A DNA stretch of 64,000 bases from Mesotaenium endlicherianum (GCA_009602735.1 WELA01006070.1:132096-196095); one strand, 5' to 3'; positions 11,409 through 22,620 are shown, counted from the first letter of the stretch. Numbers and translations: made by a program. Notes: generated from the sequence alone by a model not told the origin.

Positions 11409-12276
11409 CTACTTGCGTCCAAAAGCTGCAAGAATTTTTTCTTGGCCATAGGGAGCATCGCTAGCATCGTCAGGGATGGCTATGATTTCGGCAGCGAAGG
11501 CCAGTGACTGCTGCAGGTGAAGCACGTATGGCTCTTTTCCTCGAGCAGATTTCCATCTGCCCATAGTTTGGGCTACGGCATCTGGGACGCCCAAGTTGGC
11601 GGCTGCTGTGGCGGCTCCCTTTCGCAAGGAGTGCGTACCCATAATCTGTGTAAGGCCTACCAATGCAAATAGTTCCTTGCACCACTTATTCACAGCGGCG
11701 TGTGAGGCGGGCTGAAGAGAAGGCCACTAGATGCCGAATTAAAAGTCCATCGAGAGCATACTCTGGTATCTCCGCCACTAATCTACACAACATTTTTACC
11801 GGGCACCACTTGGAGTTGCTTGCGTGACGGGTACCCAATGCGCCCTCACCAATTTGGTCCATCTTAGAGGACGGGAGGTGCAAGTAAATGGCTGTGATGT
11901 TTGGACCACCCGTGATGTTGAGATCCTGAATTCTGGTTTTGGCCAGATCTGAGTATCGCAGACAAGCACTATACATAAGCATCATCGCGGCCACCTTCAC
12001 GAGTGATGCGGCGGTGGCACCTGGCCCTGCGTGCTTTTCAAAAATCGCAGTGAGGGTGCAGGGTGCGACCGGCATCATGGTGTGCTTGGGTCTAGGCAGC
12101 AACCTTCGCGCTGCTTTTCTAAGGGTACTGATTTTGTCGTGCGCACGCAAAAGATTGCAGCCGATGACAAATGGTATGTAGACCAGGTGACACGCTCCTG
12201 GATGAGATACAAGCAGTAGAGCCTGACCACCTCGACTGACGCCGGAAGATCCTGCAACTTTTGCATTTCGCACCAC
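11409..12276 (-). pseudogene. Tyrosine recombinase of the DIRS-like element; broken
   Basis: The first catalytic region shows SACLRYSDLAKTRIQDL (near 11930), the usual ALRxSEL-like context of the first arginine. The second shows GTHSLRKGAATAA (near 11620), the HxLR box. The stretch after GRWKSARGKEPYV (near 11530) carries the expected tyrosine context. In DIRS-order elements this enzyme joins a circular DNA intermediate to the target without a target duplication. Fossil copy. Confidence 0.8.
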
Positions 12277-12412
12277 CGTTGAAAACGCATCCAGTAAGTG
12301 TTGTAGGTACGCAAATTGGTAGGCGCAATAGTGTGGAGCAACACGTCCACGCTCGTGGCTTCCAAGGCTTGTAAGGTCGGATTTTCAAAAAGTCGATATT
12401 CTGCTCAACATC

Positions 12413-14548
12413 TCATACACCCAGGCGTAAGGCTAGCACCATGCACAGAGGGATGCCCTTGCCCCCAAACGCAGCCTTGTCTGTGCCAGGCAACAAAATC
12501 GAGGAGCTATAGCCTAGCGAAATGCTCGCCTGCACACAATCTATCCACTCCGCATCGCTATCTAGCAACCGCGGCCACCAGCTGGCTGATTGCCACTGGA
12601 GTATCACTAGCGTGCAGTTGGCCTTGCATCGCAGCACGTGGTCGACTACTGGAGCGACCATCTGAGGTGGTGGAAAACAATAGTTGTTTTCACCTGCCCA
12701 GTGCTCGGTGAGGGCATTTATGGCCTCAGCGCCCACCTCTAGCCACCTAGAGTTGAACCTCAACAGGCGCGTGTTGCTTGCTGTGGCAAATCTATCGATC
12801 GAATGCGGCCCCCACTCTGCTTCTAGTCTTTGAAAAGCCTCCGGTCGCAGGAAAAAATTGTCCAAGTCTTTTCGCTTAGAGAGCTCGTTTGCCACTGCAT
12901 TCAATTCCCTAGGAATCCACTCTACAAACAAGTTAAGCTGGTGTCTAAGACTTATACCAAATACTTGAGCACAAGCATTTGCTAAATCTGCCTTAGACGA
13001 GCCGCCTTTTCTTAAAACATAATACATTGCTTGGCTGTCGACGCGCAAGAGCACTTGTCGCCCGCCTATTACTTGGATGGCTTTATCCAACGCTGCCTTA
13101 GCGGCAAGTATCTCCCTTAATGTTGAGGATCCCCCGATGCTAGCAGCGGGGAGTGGGCCCAGCAAGTCCCACGTCTGCCCTGAGGCCACCGATCTCAGTT
13201 TTGCGCCCCATGTGGTCACGCTAGCGTCGGTGTGCATGACAAAATCAGGGGCCATGGCGGCCCGAATGGGAGCACCATTGAACTTATCAAAGTGCTCCTC
13301 CCAAAAAGCAAGCTCGTGGAGCAGCCCTTCCGTCATGGGGACCATGTCATCCCAGGTAAACCCCTGGTTGATAACAGTGTACATATGGCGTATGTACATG
13401 CCCGCGGTGCCCCCAAAAGCCACCTTCATGGAAATTAGCTGGCCTGCTAAAGATGCTATCGTTCTAATGTGCACGCTACTGGTCCTGTGGGCCATAGCTC
13501 GAACGTGGAGGAGTGTTAGCTGGAGCTTTTCCTTGCGCGTCTTGCCAATGTGCACCCAAAGTTCACGAGTGTCTATCACAACGCCCAAGAACTGTGTGAT
13601 TTTTGAACACGTAAGTACTGCCTTTTGCATATTCACCACGAATCCTGCTAGTGCAAGTTCGCCGAACACCACCCGCATTGTTCGCGCGTGGGCGTCCTCA
13701 CTGGGACAGCTCACCAGAAAATTGTCTAGATATGCTATGACTCGTATCCCCATCTGCCTCCACCTTCCCACCAGCTCTTTCACCACTCGTGTGAATACGT
13801 AAGGTGCGATCGCAAGCCCGAATGGGAGACATGTGAAAGTGTAAATCTTCTTATCCAGCTCAAACCCCAAGAACGTATGTGCATCTTCGTGCATCTTGAC
13901 GTGATGATAACCAGCCTTGAGGTCAATGGTAAACACGAAGTCGTCTACGTGCACAACATCGACTAACTTATCCAACCCCTCATACTTATATTTTACTTTT
14001 TCCAACGCTTTGTTCACGTGGCGCAGGTCATGAATTGACCGTAACTACTTGCCCTCAACCACGTTCAAGGCGCATATGCAATGTGGGAGACCTGAGAGAG
14101 TCCACTCTCTGGCGGCCCCGGAGGCTACTAGCTCCCCCACTGACTCACGAGCAAACTGTATGTGTTTCTCCACACCTTTATGGTTGCGTTGGTGATGTCG
14201 AGGTGCAGTATGCGTGTCCCACACCAACTTGTAGCCACTCTCAATGGTAGAGAGGACTAACGAAGACGTACACCAACGTTTCCACCAGGCAACATTTGCT
14301 CCCAAATTTCCTGCAACCACGGTTGCTTGCGGTGGTACCTTTGATGCGGCGTCGTCCGACTGCACGGCTTCTTCCTTCCGCCCCAAGTACACTTGGAGTT
14401 TGTGTTTGAAATCCTTCTTGTCGCTCACAAAATTACCTATGACCCAACACACAATATAGCATATCCGCGGTTGGTCTTGGCCACGATGCCTCGAACGTGT
14501 CAACGATTGATTGGCATCCTCCATTACCCTGCTTCGCAATTGCAGCAT
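12413..14548 (-). pseudogene. RT and RNase H of the DIRS-like element; broken
   Basis: RT signatures on the minus strand: FTIDLKAGYHHVKMHEDAHT (near 13910), FTCLPFGLAIAPYVFT (near 13820) and the catalytic-loop region IRVIAYLD (near 13740). The RNase H region begins about 13250 (FVMHTDASVTTWGAKL), and a tail with FVEWIPRELNAVANELSK (near 12890) resembles the end of DIRS RNase H. The N-terminal RT part with HTAPRHHQRNHKGVEKHIQFA is at about 14240-14100. Fossil copy with several breaks. Confidence 0.85.
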
Positions 14549-15379
14549 CGGGGTACCCTATGCATGCACCGGCAACCGACTTGTGTGGCACATGTGTGCA
14601 CCCTTTTGACATCGCATTGCAGCCCCTCTATACGCGGCGATCCAAAACTCCATAGGAGTGATCCCAACCGTGCTCCCACTGCCAATGCCTATATGGCTGG
14701 CAAGAGCCTTCATGCATACTTGCGCCAGTGCGCGTGCATTCAATTTGTGCTTTGATAACCTTTTGTCCACACTCCTTTGGCCTATAGCAGCCTTGCAATA
14801 CAACGCGCCAGTGCGCGAGGGGCGACACGCCAACAAACCAAAAAACCAGCCGCGAGAACCAAAGCTCAATGAGAGTGGTCTCCATTCGTGCGCAATCTGC
14901 CAGCGCCTAGGAGGCTTGAAGGGGCTTTCTTCCACCCACGCACATCCATATGTGCGGCGTACGTCCCTCGATAAGAGGCACATGCATCATCTGCCTACTA
15001 TTGTGCCCAACAAGCAAACTAACGTAACGGCAACTATAACAACCAACAAAACAGCCACAAAATATTTACAACAAACACCATCATGTATGCAACGACCACA
15101 AGCAAGAACCGAGTCAACAACCAATCAAACATAACCAATAACAACAAAATTTACAAACAAATATTAGTGGAGTCCTAGGCCTGGTATCCCACCCACGTCC
15201 AACAATGTTATGCTCCTTAACGTGAGCATGTGCACCCAAATGTCCAGGGGGCCTAGGTGGCCAACCAATGCAACAACAATGTGCCAATAAAAAATAATAA
15301 AAAATAATCATACCAAAAAATTTAAATTTACCATGGAGGCCAAAGGCCTGGTTAACAATGTCCAACTACTCACACTCCA
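14549..15379 (-). other. Stretch between gag and RT of the DIRS-like element
   Basis: Short minus-strand frames (for example 14558-14983) lie here, but I recognise no domain. It is probably the degraded linker between gag and RT. Confidence 0.4.
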
Positions 15380-17814
15380 AATTACAAATAATGCTATTAA
15401 CGCTGGGGCTGGCCATAAGGCCCCTGGGGTGGCTCATAAGGCTCCTGGAAGTTTGCTACCTGAGCTGGTGCTAGCAAAGGCTGCCTCTGTTGGGGGCCTG
15501 GGCCATTAGGTGGCCCCGAAGGGCAAAAACGAGATGTGTGGCCTACCATGTGGCAGTGCCAGCAACTCAAGTCATTTCAAAACAGTCTAGGAGCACGGGG
15601 GTTAGCCTTAAACGCATACGGGCTGGCCCATGGTTTGCGGCTACTAAAATCAAACTCCCTCTCCTCCTCTTTGTCCTTCTTACTCTTAGCCACTTGCTTT
15701 TGGACCCGATTCTCCCGATCCTTGCTCTCATCCTTAGTTTGCATGGACTTGACAACCTCATTAATTACAGGCCAGCTATGCAAGTCCGCGGAAATGATTT
15801 GCAGTTGCCGAAAAGTTATCAAAGACAAACCTTCCGTGAGCGCGCTTTAGGCCGCTTCAATGTCTTCCTTGTCCAGCGCATCTTGAGAGTTGTGGCACAG
15901 CTCCGCGAGGTCGTTCATGACCTTGTCGTGCGCTAGGAGGTCGGGTGCATACTATCAACACAAGCAATGCATAATAAGCAAGCAGGCTTGGCTACAATAG
16001 AGTCTAAAATACATGGGGCTTTATAGCCAAAAAGGGAGGCAAGAAGGAGTGTGTACTCTCCAGAGTGAGCACCTCAAGACTGTAATCTGGTAGGAAAACA
16101 ACTAATGAAGTCTGGCCCAAAAGATCACTGGAAGCACACCATGATCTTCAAGAGTAGTCCTATGGCAGGGGGTATAAGCTGTGTCTTTGCTCACCACTTG
16201 TGAAGTTCTTCTAGTGACTGGAAGCCAGCAAGGCTTGCTCTTCACAAGAGAGAGACTAAGTGGTCCTGAAAACACAAGAGATAAAAGTGTAAGCTTTACT
16301 GATAATCTCTGTGACTTACAACTGGCATAATGGGACTTCTAAAAAGATGTCTTTCTAAGGACATCTCTAGTACTTATACTCCTGGAAACCCGGCGGGTTA
16401 GGCGCAAATTCAATGCATGTAGTCTTTATCTAAGATCTACCTTTACACCCACACATATGTACCTATTGTGCTCGTGCTCCAATAGGCTAGTTACTACTCA
16501 ATCCAATCAAAAGCGAGATGCTAGAATATGCTAAATGCTTGTGATAGGTCGAGCTCACTTTAGCACATGCCAAGCTTGTAAGATAAGCTTGCACACTTAT
16601 GTTCGTGCAATCGGACGGTTGCCCGCTAAGCCGTGGTACTCCTGCAGGCTGTGACGGTTCCTGTCGGCTAAGCACATGTTGGTCGGCTGCGCTTGGGCCA
16701 ACCGACGGGCTGCAGCTGTCGGTCGGTGGCCCTGGGTGCCTTTGGTGGCCTCGCCACTTGGGTGTCGGGCACTTAGGAGTGCTTGGGCCCAAGTGACGGG
16801 TACGTAAGAGTACCCGGGCCAAGTCGTGAAGCCCGCCATCTTCTGGTGGCTCCACGTGGCCTCGGTGGCTCCCGTGGCTTGGCGCCGAGCACAATTAAGT
16901 GCTCGGGCTGGCTGTCGTGTGAGCCTGGGCCAAGCGCAGAAGCCCGCCACCTTCCGGTGGCTCCACGTGGCCCCTCGACTCTTGTTGCCTTTGCTTCGGG
17001 CTGTCGCTTGGGTTCCAGCGGCCTGTAGTGGCTACGAATACAAAGTCAAGTGCCACCGTCCAGTTTTGGACGGAGTATTTGGCCTGTACCTCTGGTGCGT
17101 CTAGTAGGTCTGGCGCACGTGACAAGTGTTGACTTGTCACGTGGCATCTATCCCCTAGGCATGCGAGCATAGCAACTTAATAAACTATAAACACAAATGC
17201 AAAGAGGCAAATGCCCATTTGAGGTTGATCACTCACACGCTTGAAGCTCGGGTACGTGCAACGACTTTGACTCAATAAATCATGACAACCTTCATTTGGG
17301 CGCGGTTGCCCTCAGACAACTTGCCCACACCTGCAACCTCACTTTTCCTCTTGAGTCGCTTGAGCTGCTGCAGGATGTCCGCCCTTGCTCCCTCGCCATC
17401 GTGAGCTCGCAAGACCTTGCTTTGCGCTAGTTTGCTCGCTGCCTGCTGTAACTTGGCCATTTCGAGATGAGCAGCGTGCTGCGCAGCTTTGAGCTCAGCC
17501 GCTTCCGCCTTGCTGAGCTCGGCCTGCTCACTTCCGTACTCTTTAAGGAACTCTGTATGTAATTTGGCGATTTCGTCAGCAGTAAGCTGGCTCGCTACTC
17601 TCGCCCTACCGATGTCGTTAATCTGCTCGCCATCGACCTGCTCGCCATCATTGCGTAAGTCGCTCGGGCCTCCCTGGCTTCCCTCACTCCTCTCCGTCAT
17701 CGCTCGTAAGTGAGCAAACACGTCCGCGTCTCGAGTGTTTGCGGATCTATGGTACTCTATCAAGCGATTTTGTATGCCTGACAGAAGATTGTTTGAGTAA
17801 GTTTTGGCATGCAA
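15380..17814 (-). pseudogene. gag-like region of the DIRS-like element, split by a solo LTR
   Basis: The first part (17814-17288) is rich in Ala, Glu, Lys and Gln (AELSKAEAAELKAAQHAAHL) and should be helical. After the inserted LTR, the second part (15919 to about 15380) continues with LAHDKVMNDLAELCHNSQ, a basic stretch with KSKKDKEEEREFDF, and a zinc knuckle CWHCHMVGHTSRFC (CX2CX4HX4C, near 15520-15565) followed by a Pro/Gln-rich tail. A coding-side knuckle and the position before RT support gag. Fossil copy. Confidence 0.7.
15924..17287. mobile_element. Solo LTR (family G, 1364 bp) inside the DIRS-like gag
   Basis: Starts TGTCGTG and ends CATGACA, an inverted pair with TG...CA, and is flanked by ACCT on both sides (15920-15923 and 17288-17291). 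It is homologous to 47623-48760 at both ends and over the first roughly 550 bp, including long shared stretches such as GACTGTAATCTGGTAGGAAA; the middle parts differ. No coding frame is supported. A solo LTR is the simplest reading. A non-autonomous DNA element with a short inverted repeat and 4-bp duplication is the alternative. Confidence 0.75.
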
Positions 17815-17828
17815 TGTCTACGCAGGTT

Positions 17829-17864
17829 TGTGTAGCAACTACCTTCCTGCTGCAATGAGGCTTC
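17829..17864. repeat. 36-bp copy of the terminal repeat at the gag side of the DIRS-like element
   Basis: TGTGTAGCAACTACCTTCCT and the following bases match about 10497-10532 and 11067-11102. It is the outermost trace of the DIRS-like element before Ty3 sequence begins at 17865. Confidence 0.75.
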
Positions 17865-18832
17865 GGCATTCTGTGAATCCTCGCCAAGACAACTGGGACA
17901 CCCTCCTTTCAGTTGTAGAGTTTGCAATAAATAATGGTTATCAGGAAAGTGTTAAGGAAACTCCGTTTTTTCTGAATTATGGGCGACATCCGCACACTCC
18001 CCTGACATATGTATTTCAAGGTCAGACGGGGATGTCAACCATGAGAGTGCCAAGTGCACGCCTATTTGTCCATTCTCTTCAAGAGGTGCACAAAAACGCG
18101 AAGCTGGCTTTAGCCGCTGCTCGAGATTGCCAAAAAACGTTTGCTAACACGCACAGGATTGAGTTAAGTTTTCAAGTTGGCAATAAAGTACTTTTGCAAA
18201 CTTAAAAAACCTCCAACTCAAGCACCCTGGAAAGCCCAAGCTCCTGCCTCGCTGGGTAAGCCCTTTTAGCACTATTGCAAAGGTTGGACCTGTTGCATAC
18301 CGACTAGATTTGCCTAAATCCATGGGGCGAACGCATCCTGTGCTCCATGCAATTTACTTATACTGTTTAAATCCAATGGCCGCTATCAGCCGCAAGCATC
18401 GAAATTGGAACTCGCCGATGATGATAAGGTCTGGAATGTAGAGGAAGTCTTAGGACATCGCTAAACCCGTCACAAGCCTCCCAGAGTGGAGCTCCTGATT
18501 AAATGGCTTGATTACAATTCTAGTTGGACCTTGTACAAACCTCAGGACAAAATCCTACTTAATTGTAAAGACCTGGTTCAACAATATTGGTTACGATGGG
18601 CTACTGCTCAGAAGCTCTGCGCCGAGGCAAGTGTGCTACCAAGCGCTCTTCGTAAGCCATGGAACAAATGCAAAAGAGACGCAACCAAATAACCGCTCTT
18701 TTCCGTCCGTGTGATGATGCATTGTCCAATCGCTTACCAGGCTTTTCCGCTAGTCAAGGCTAGTATTGACAGGTTTAGACTTAAAAGACGTACGCTTAAC
18801 GGGGACGTTAAGTTCTTTTAAGGGGGGAGGAG

Positions 18833-19745
18833 TATAACGATCTGAGCTTTTTAGGCGTATTTGGGACGTTTTCTCGTTTAACTAAAAGACGCTATACTAT
18901 TTATCATATATTATTTGATAAATGATTGCATCACATTGAAATATTTGCCACACGCGTGTGCCGATTAATTCCTGGTCGATTGGCAAAATGACCAAGATAC
19001 TATTGCAAAAAGCATCGTGACGTAATTCGACTACTTCACAAAAGTACGACAGAATTGTTCATGAAGTTTCTTTGATTAATTATGAGATGATTATTTAACT
19101 AACCATTGTTTGATTTGATTGTCATTATTTCGGATAATGTACAGTCACTGATTTCGGATTTACGACAAGTCGTTAACCCGAACAAACAGTCGTAAAAGTC
19201 AAAGGACACATAGTATGCAAAGCAACTTTGCATCCGAGCAGATTCGAACCCGCGACCTGTCGTTTGAAACGTTCAAACCTGACCAATTGGCAAAGTAGTT
19301 TCCATAACTACCGGGTCATGACAAAAGCATCTGTACGTGACTCCGCGAACAGTCGCGACTTTTTGGAAAGTCGCGAGAACGCGAAAACGCCCGTTTGGCG
19401 CAAAACGGATTTTCGGAAATCGTCGAGAAGTCTCCAAGCGGCCAAACAGCGTGTTACGAGCATTTAGCGGAACGGGTGATACCCCTTCGCCTGTTTTCGT
19501 TGAACATGAGCCAGTGCCCTAGGTGGTGACTCGAAGCACTCCAGTGCCTCATGTTGTACAAGTATATATACTTGCAAGAGTCGTTGTGAGTGCAACTCTC
19601 ACAAGCACGAATTCTAGTTTAGTTTTCATTTTTGCTTTCACAAGGATTGTCTATTTTCTTGAAGTTATCGCTATTTCTTTTTGGCTAATATTAATTTATC
19701 CTTGAATATTGAGCAATGATCCTCAAGAGAAGCAGAAACGTTACA
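18833..19745 (+). repeat. 3' LTR of the Ty3 remnant (913 bp)
   Basis: The near-inverted termini TATAACG and CGTTACA frame it, directly after the polypurine tract. A TATATATA motif lies at 19563-19570. It also contains a tRNA-like stretch on the minus strand (19231-19297). Confidence 0.7.
19231..19297 (-). other. tRNA-like stretch inside an LTR, degenerate
   Basis: On the minus strand GGTCGCGGGTTCGAATC resembles a polymerase III B box with its T loop. Upstream is a perfect 5-bp stem with 7-base loop (GTTTG, AACGTTT, CAAAC) like an anticodon arm, and CCAATTGGTCAGG resembles a D arm. The T stem does not pair well and the base before the would-be anticodon is not U, so it is not a working tRNA. 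A tRNA-derived SINE head or a relic is possible. Confidence 0.35.
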
Positions 19746-20083
19746 AACGGCGGTTCTTTTTTGGTGCAACAAAAAGTCAAAAACATAAGAACACTCATTC
19801 AATTAATTTGGACTATTTATGAGTCTTATGAATCTAAAACTCATGCCATTTATTAGTTATTGTCACATGTACCTTGAGATAACTTGTCATATTTAATTAA
19901 TTAAAGATGACGTAAGTAAAACTAAATATTCTCTTTTACCTCTAAAAATGACGTGTATAAATTGAATTCTTCAAACGAAAAAACTCATAATAAATGTCTG
20001 ACACATAACATGCAATCTTACTCATATGCGACACATCTCACATCTCATACCACACTTCATAAATTAGTTGCAGTATTGGAGTT
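19746..20083. other. A+T-rich stretch between the Ty3 LTR and the piggyBac fragment
   Basis: No gene is seen. It probably includes the 3' flank of the piggyBac remnant. I could not define a TTAA target site or terminal repeat. Confidence 0.4.
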
Positions 20084-20353
20084 TTACGACAAAAACTCGT
20101 TGATTAGTCTACTAAATGCCTCCTCTAACCTCTTAGGACCTACATCTAAGTGCTCTATAGCTCTATTAATGTGATATATCTCAAAGTAAGGAGATGTACA
20201 AAGGGGAGCATTGCAATGAAAGCAATAGTATGGACTCCTTCTAGCTCTCTTCCTATTTACATGCTGACCGTAAGGACCAGCAACACACACGACACAATAA
20301 TCTCTCTTCTTGACAGCATACTCACTAGGGAAGTGTCTCTGAGTGTGCATTCC
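20084..20353 (-). pseudogene. C-terminal fragment of a piggyBac transposase
   Basis: About 90 residues ending in a natural stop at 20084. The cysteine-rich C-terminus typical of piggyBac transposases is clear: RDYCVVC, then RKRARRSPYYCFHC, then PLCTSPYFEIYH, in that order and with family-like spacing (CX2C, YxCxxC, LCxxxxFxxYH). This zinc-binding domain binds the transposon ends. The catalytic DDD domain is missing: the fragment is cut off at 20353 by the LTR that starts at 20354, and nothing upstream matches. Dead remnant of a cut-and-paste DNA transposon. Confidence 0.8.
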
Positions 20354-20654
20354 TGTCGTGCCTAACAGCGTCGGTCCCTCGGCACGTGTGTAGCCTTCCA
20401 GCACGTGTGCCTTTGGCCTGGTCGATGTGTCGGTGGCCCTCCTCACGTGTGGGCAAACATGGTCGATCGACCTTCGCACGTGTGTCGTGACAAGCCTTAC
20501 CAAGGTTAACCCATCCCTGGGTTCCTGAACTTGCACCATGCAACCATGACCAACTCTCAAGGCTTCGTTCTCCTTCACTCAGCTCTCACCATCTGCTTAT
20601 CTTAAGACTTAGCAAATAAATTAAAAATACTTGCCTTGCCTTAATTCCCTTTAC
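20354..20654 (-). repeat. LTR of family K, first copy
   Basis: Plus-strand TGTCGTGCCTAAC to CCCTTTACA, 301 bp, nearly identical to 21895-22198. It interrupts the piggyBac fragment at its left edge. Confidence 0.75.
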
Positions 20655-21894
20655 AAGGACAGAAGCGTCTTACTTTTACACAGGCTTTCGCCCAAGTTGA
20701 GGATTTACAGAATGAACAAGTTGGTAGTTTGCAGAAATCACGTCTAAGTAGCTTAACAAGCAAGGTCAGGGTCAGAGAAAATCGTCCTTCAAGGCTTTCG
20801 CTTAACTTTTCACAAGTCACAGCTTACAAAACTCTGAACTGCACATCTATGCTGGCCTGGTCTGAGTTCTTCGCTCAATGCCGCGCCTTAACAGCTCTTC
20901 ACTGCTTGGCTGGGCTCACTCAGTTTTTCGCTGAGAGCATTTGCTTGTTAATACTACTCTTGCCATTAGCAATTCAACAATGGAGACTTCTGAGAACTTG
21001 GAAACTAACACAGCACTCACCATTTTAAGTGGCCTTCGCACGCTGGTGGCGTTTGACCCAAATCTGTGCTAATCTCCGAATGGATTCTATTCTGCAGCCC
21101 TCTACTTACTACCAGTGAGATCCTCTCTTGGGAACTCCTGAGACCTAACCATTCTATGATACACTTTAGAGCGAAATCTTCCTGCGTCGGCAGAAGCGTG
21201 GCGACCTGGCTCTTCTATGGCCTTGGGAACTCCTTCTTCGTTGCGCTCCTTTTGCTTCTTTAGCTTCCTTCAACACCGATGCGGGCACAAACGAGGCAGC
21301 TTCAGGCAGGGCTCGTGCCTTTCTCAGGCACCACACATTATCCTCTCTCGAGAATGCCAGTGCTTAGTCACAAAGTTCAGCTGCATGCAGCTTCTGCTTA
21401 GCCATGCTCAACTCAAACTCGTAGTCATTCGGCATGCATGCACACCTCGTGATTGTCGCGCGTGGCTGCTTAGCTTCTCAGCTGGCAGTCCCGCCTAATT
21501 GGCTCATGGCTAAGAATTCCTGAGCGGCGTGTACAAGCAAATGCCACTTGCTCAAGATTCCCAATCGGGCGGCCGCAACCTATCTTGGTCTTGCGGCCAT
21601 GACTTGGCTTAATCTGCCAGTCACACAGTACCTGACTTGGCACCTGCTGGGCGGCTCATCACTGATCCCCAGCTTCTAGCCTCGCGGCTGTCTATGCTGT
21701 CAAAACCTCCCCCATTCCTGGGTGTGGGGCACATTGACATTGACCCCTTGCCAATGGTCTTGATGCCGACATAACCGCAGACTGCAGCGTAATCAGTCAA
21801 GTGGTCGGTGAGTCAACGTTGACTTCCTGTACCTGGGTGGCCGCAGCTTGCGCTGCGCGTGTGACACCGTCAAACAGATAGTAGTCGCGAAAGC
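20655..21894 (-). repeat. Short internal part of family K
   Basis: About 1.1 kb (20789-21894) closely matches the leader at 27211-28325. The remaining 20655-20788 has no match I can see. No coding frame is supported. Confidence 0.7.
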
Positions 21895-22198
21895 TGTCGT
21901 GCCTAACAGCGTCGGTCCCTCGGCACGTGTGTAGCCTTCCAGCACGTGTGCCTTTGGCCTGGTCGATGTGTCGGTGGCCCTCCTCATGTGTGGGCAAACA
22001 TGGTCGATCGACCTTTGCACGTGTGTCGGTGACAAGCCTTACCAGGGTTAACCCATCCCTGGGTTCCTGAACTTGCACCATGCAACCATGACCAACTCTC
22101 ACGGCTTCGTTCTCCTTCACTCAGCTCTCACCATCTGCTTATCTTAAGACTTAGCAGAAAATTTTAAAAATACTTGCCTTGCCTAAATTCCCTTAACA
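21895..22198 (-). repeat. LTR of family K, second copy (3' LTR of the long copy)
   Basis: 304 bp, TG...CA. On the element's strand it is preceded by AAAGGGAGGGG, a good polypurine tract (22199-22209). Confidence 0.8.
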
Positions 22199-22244
22199 CC
22201 CCTCCCTTTCAGCTGAGGCATCCCTGCCTTACTGCTGAAAGCTA

Positions 22245-22620
22245 TTATTTTCCAAACCTGCGGCTAGGGAGTTTAGGAAGGCAGTCAGGGCATTCCCATC
22301 GTCCTGCCATAATCTCTTCCTCGCAAATGCAGAAAGTGTGCCAATGGGCACCACACTTATCGCAAGTCGCCATTGCTTCCTGATCATCCAGCACTTTGCA
22401 GCTGGCACAAGGCGTAGCTGGCACCAATTCCTCGGGCATAACCCTAACCGTAGGATCAATATTTGGCAAATGGCATAGCGAGCAATTCTGCACGTGGTCC
22501 CTCATGGTTTTACCATCAGAACCTTCCAGTTCTAACACACCATTGTCAAACGCATCTTTCAGGCGTAAGATTACTGCACCTGAACTGGTGTCGATGGTGG
22601 TCTTGCTCTGGCGCTTGCGG
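22245..22620 (-). CDS. PHD finger region at the pol end of family K
   Basis: The frame shows CASCKVLDDQEAMATCDKC, then HWHTFC, then RWECPDC. The spacing CX2C-X11-CX2C-X4-HX2C-X12-CX2C fits a C4HC3 PHD finger exactly, with the usual Trp two residues before the seventh zinc ligand (zinc ligands at about 22281-22409). Just upstream lie GDFVYRKRQ and VLELEGSDG, like the small barrel domain at a Ty3 integrase C-terminus, and a further CSLC pair. PHD fingers in host proteins mostly read the histone H3 tail. Here it sits where chromoviruses carry a chromodomain, so a targeting role is a reasonable inference. Part of a fossil element. Confidence 0.75.

Larger units (their letters stand above)
9899..17864 (-). 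mobile_element. Tyrosine-recombinase (DIRS/PAT-like) retrotransposon; broken
   Basis: Minus-strand order: gag (about 17814-15380), RT and RNase H (about 14548-12413), tyrosine recombinase (about 12276-11409), then the direct repeats at 9899-11305. A 36-bp repeat copy lies outside gag. There is no integrase and no LTR; the recombinase takes that role in this order. A solo LTR of another family lies inside gag (15924-17287). The element is broken, with several interruptions across its frames. The outer limits are uncertain: the right side is cut by a Ty3 remnant from 17865 and the left may start slightly before 9899. Confidence 0.8.
17865..19745 (+). mobile_element. Ty3/gypsy remnant: integrase end, chromodomain trace and 3' LTR; broken
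   Basis: 17868-18205 reads the C-terminal part of a Ty3 integrase (DNWDTLLSVVEFAINNGYQ, then VGNKVLLQT). The following 18210-18620 holds traces of the GPY-type region (PRWVSPFSTIAKVGPVAYRL) and of a chromodomain (ELLIKWLDYNSSWTL, then NCKDLVQQYW). A purine tract AGGGGGGAGGAG (18821-18832) precedes the LTR. gag, RT and the 5' LTR are absent from the window. Broken, with several interruptions. It is a different family from A/C and from K. Confidence 0.8.

Noticed and set aside
15924-17287. Coding gene inside the G-family LTR (several short frames near 16487-17170)
   Set aside because: The frames overlap on both strands in GC-rich sequence, and the second G copy does not keep them.
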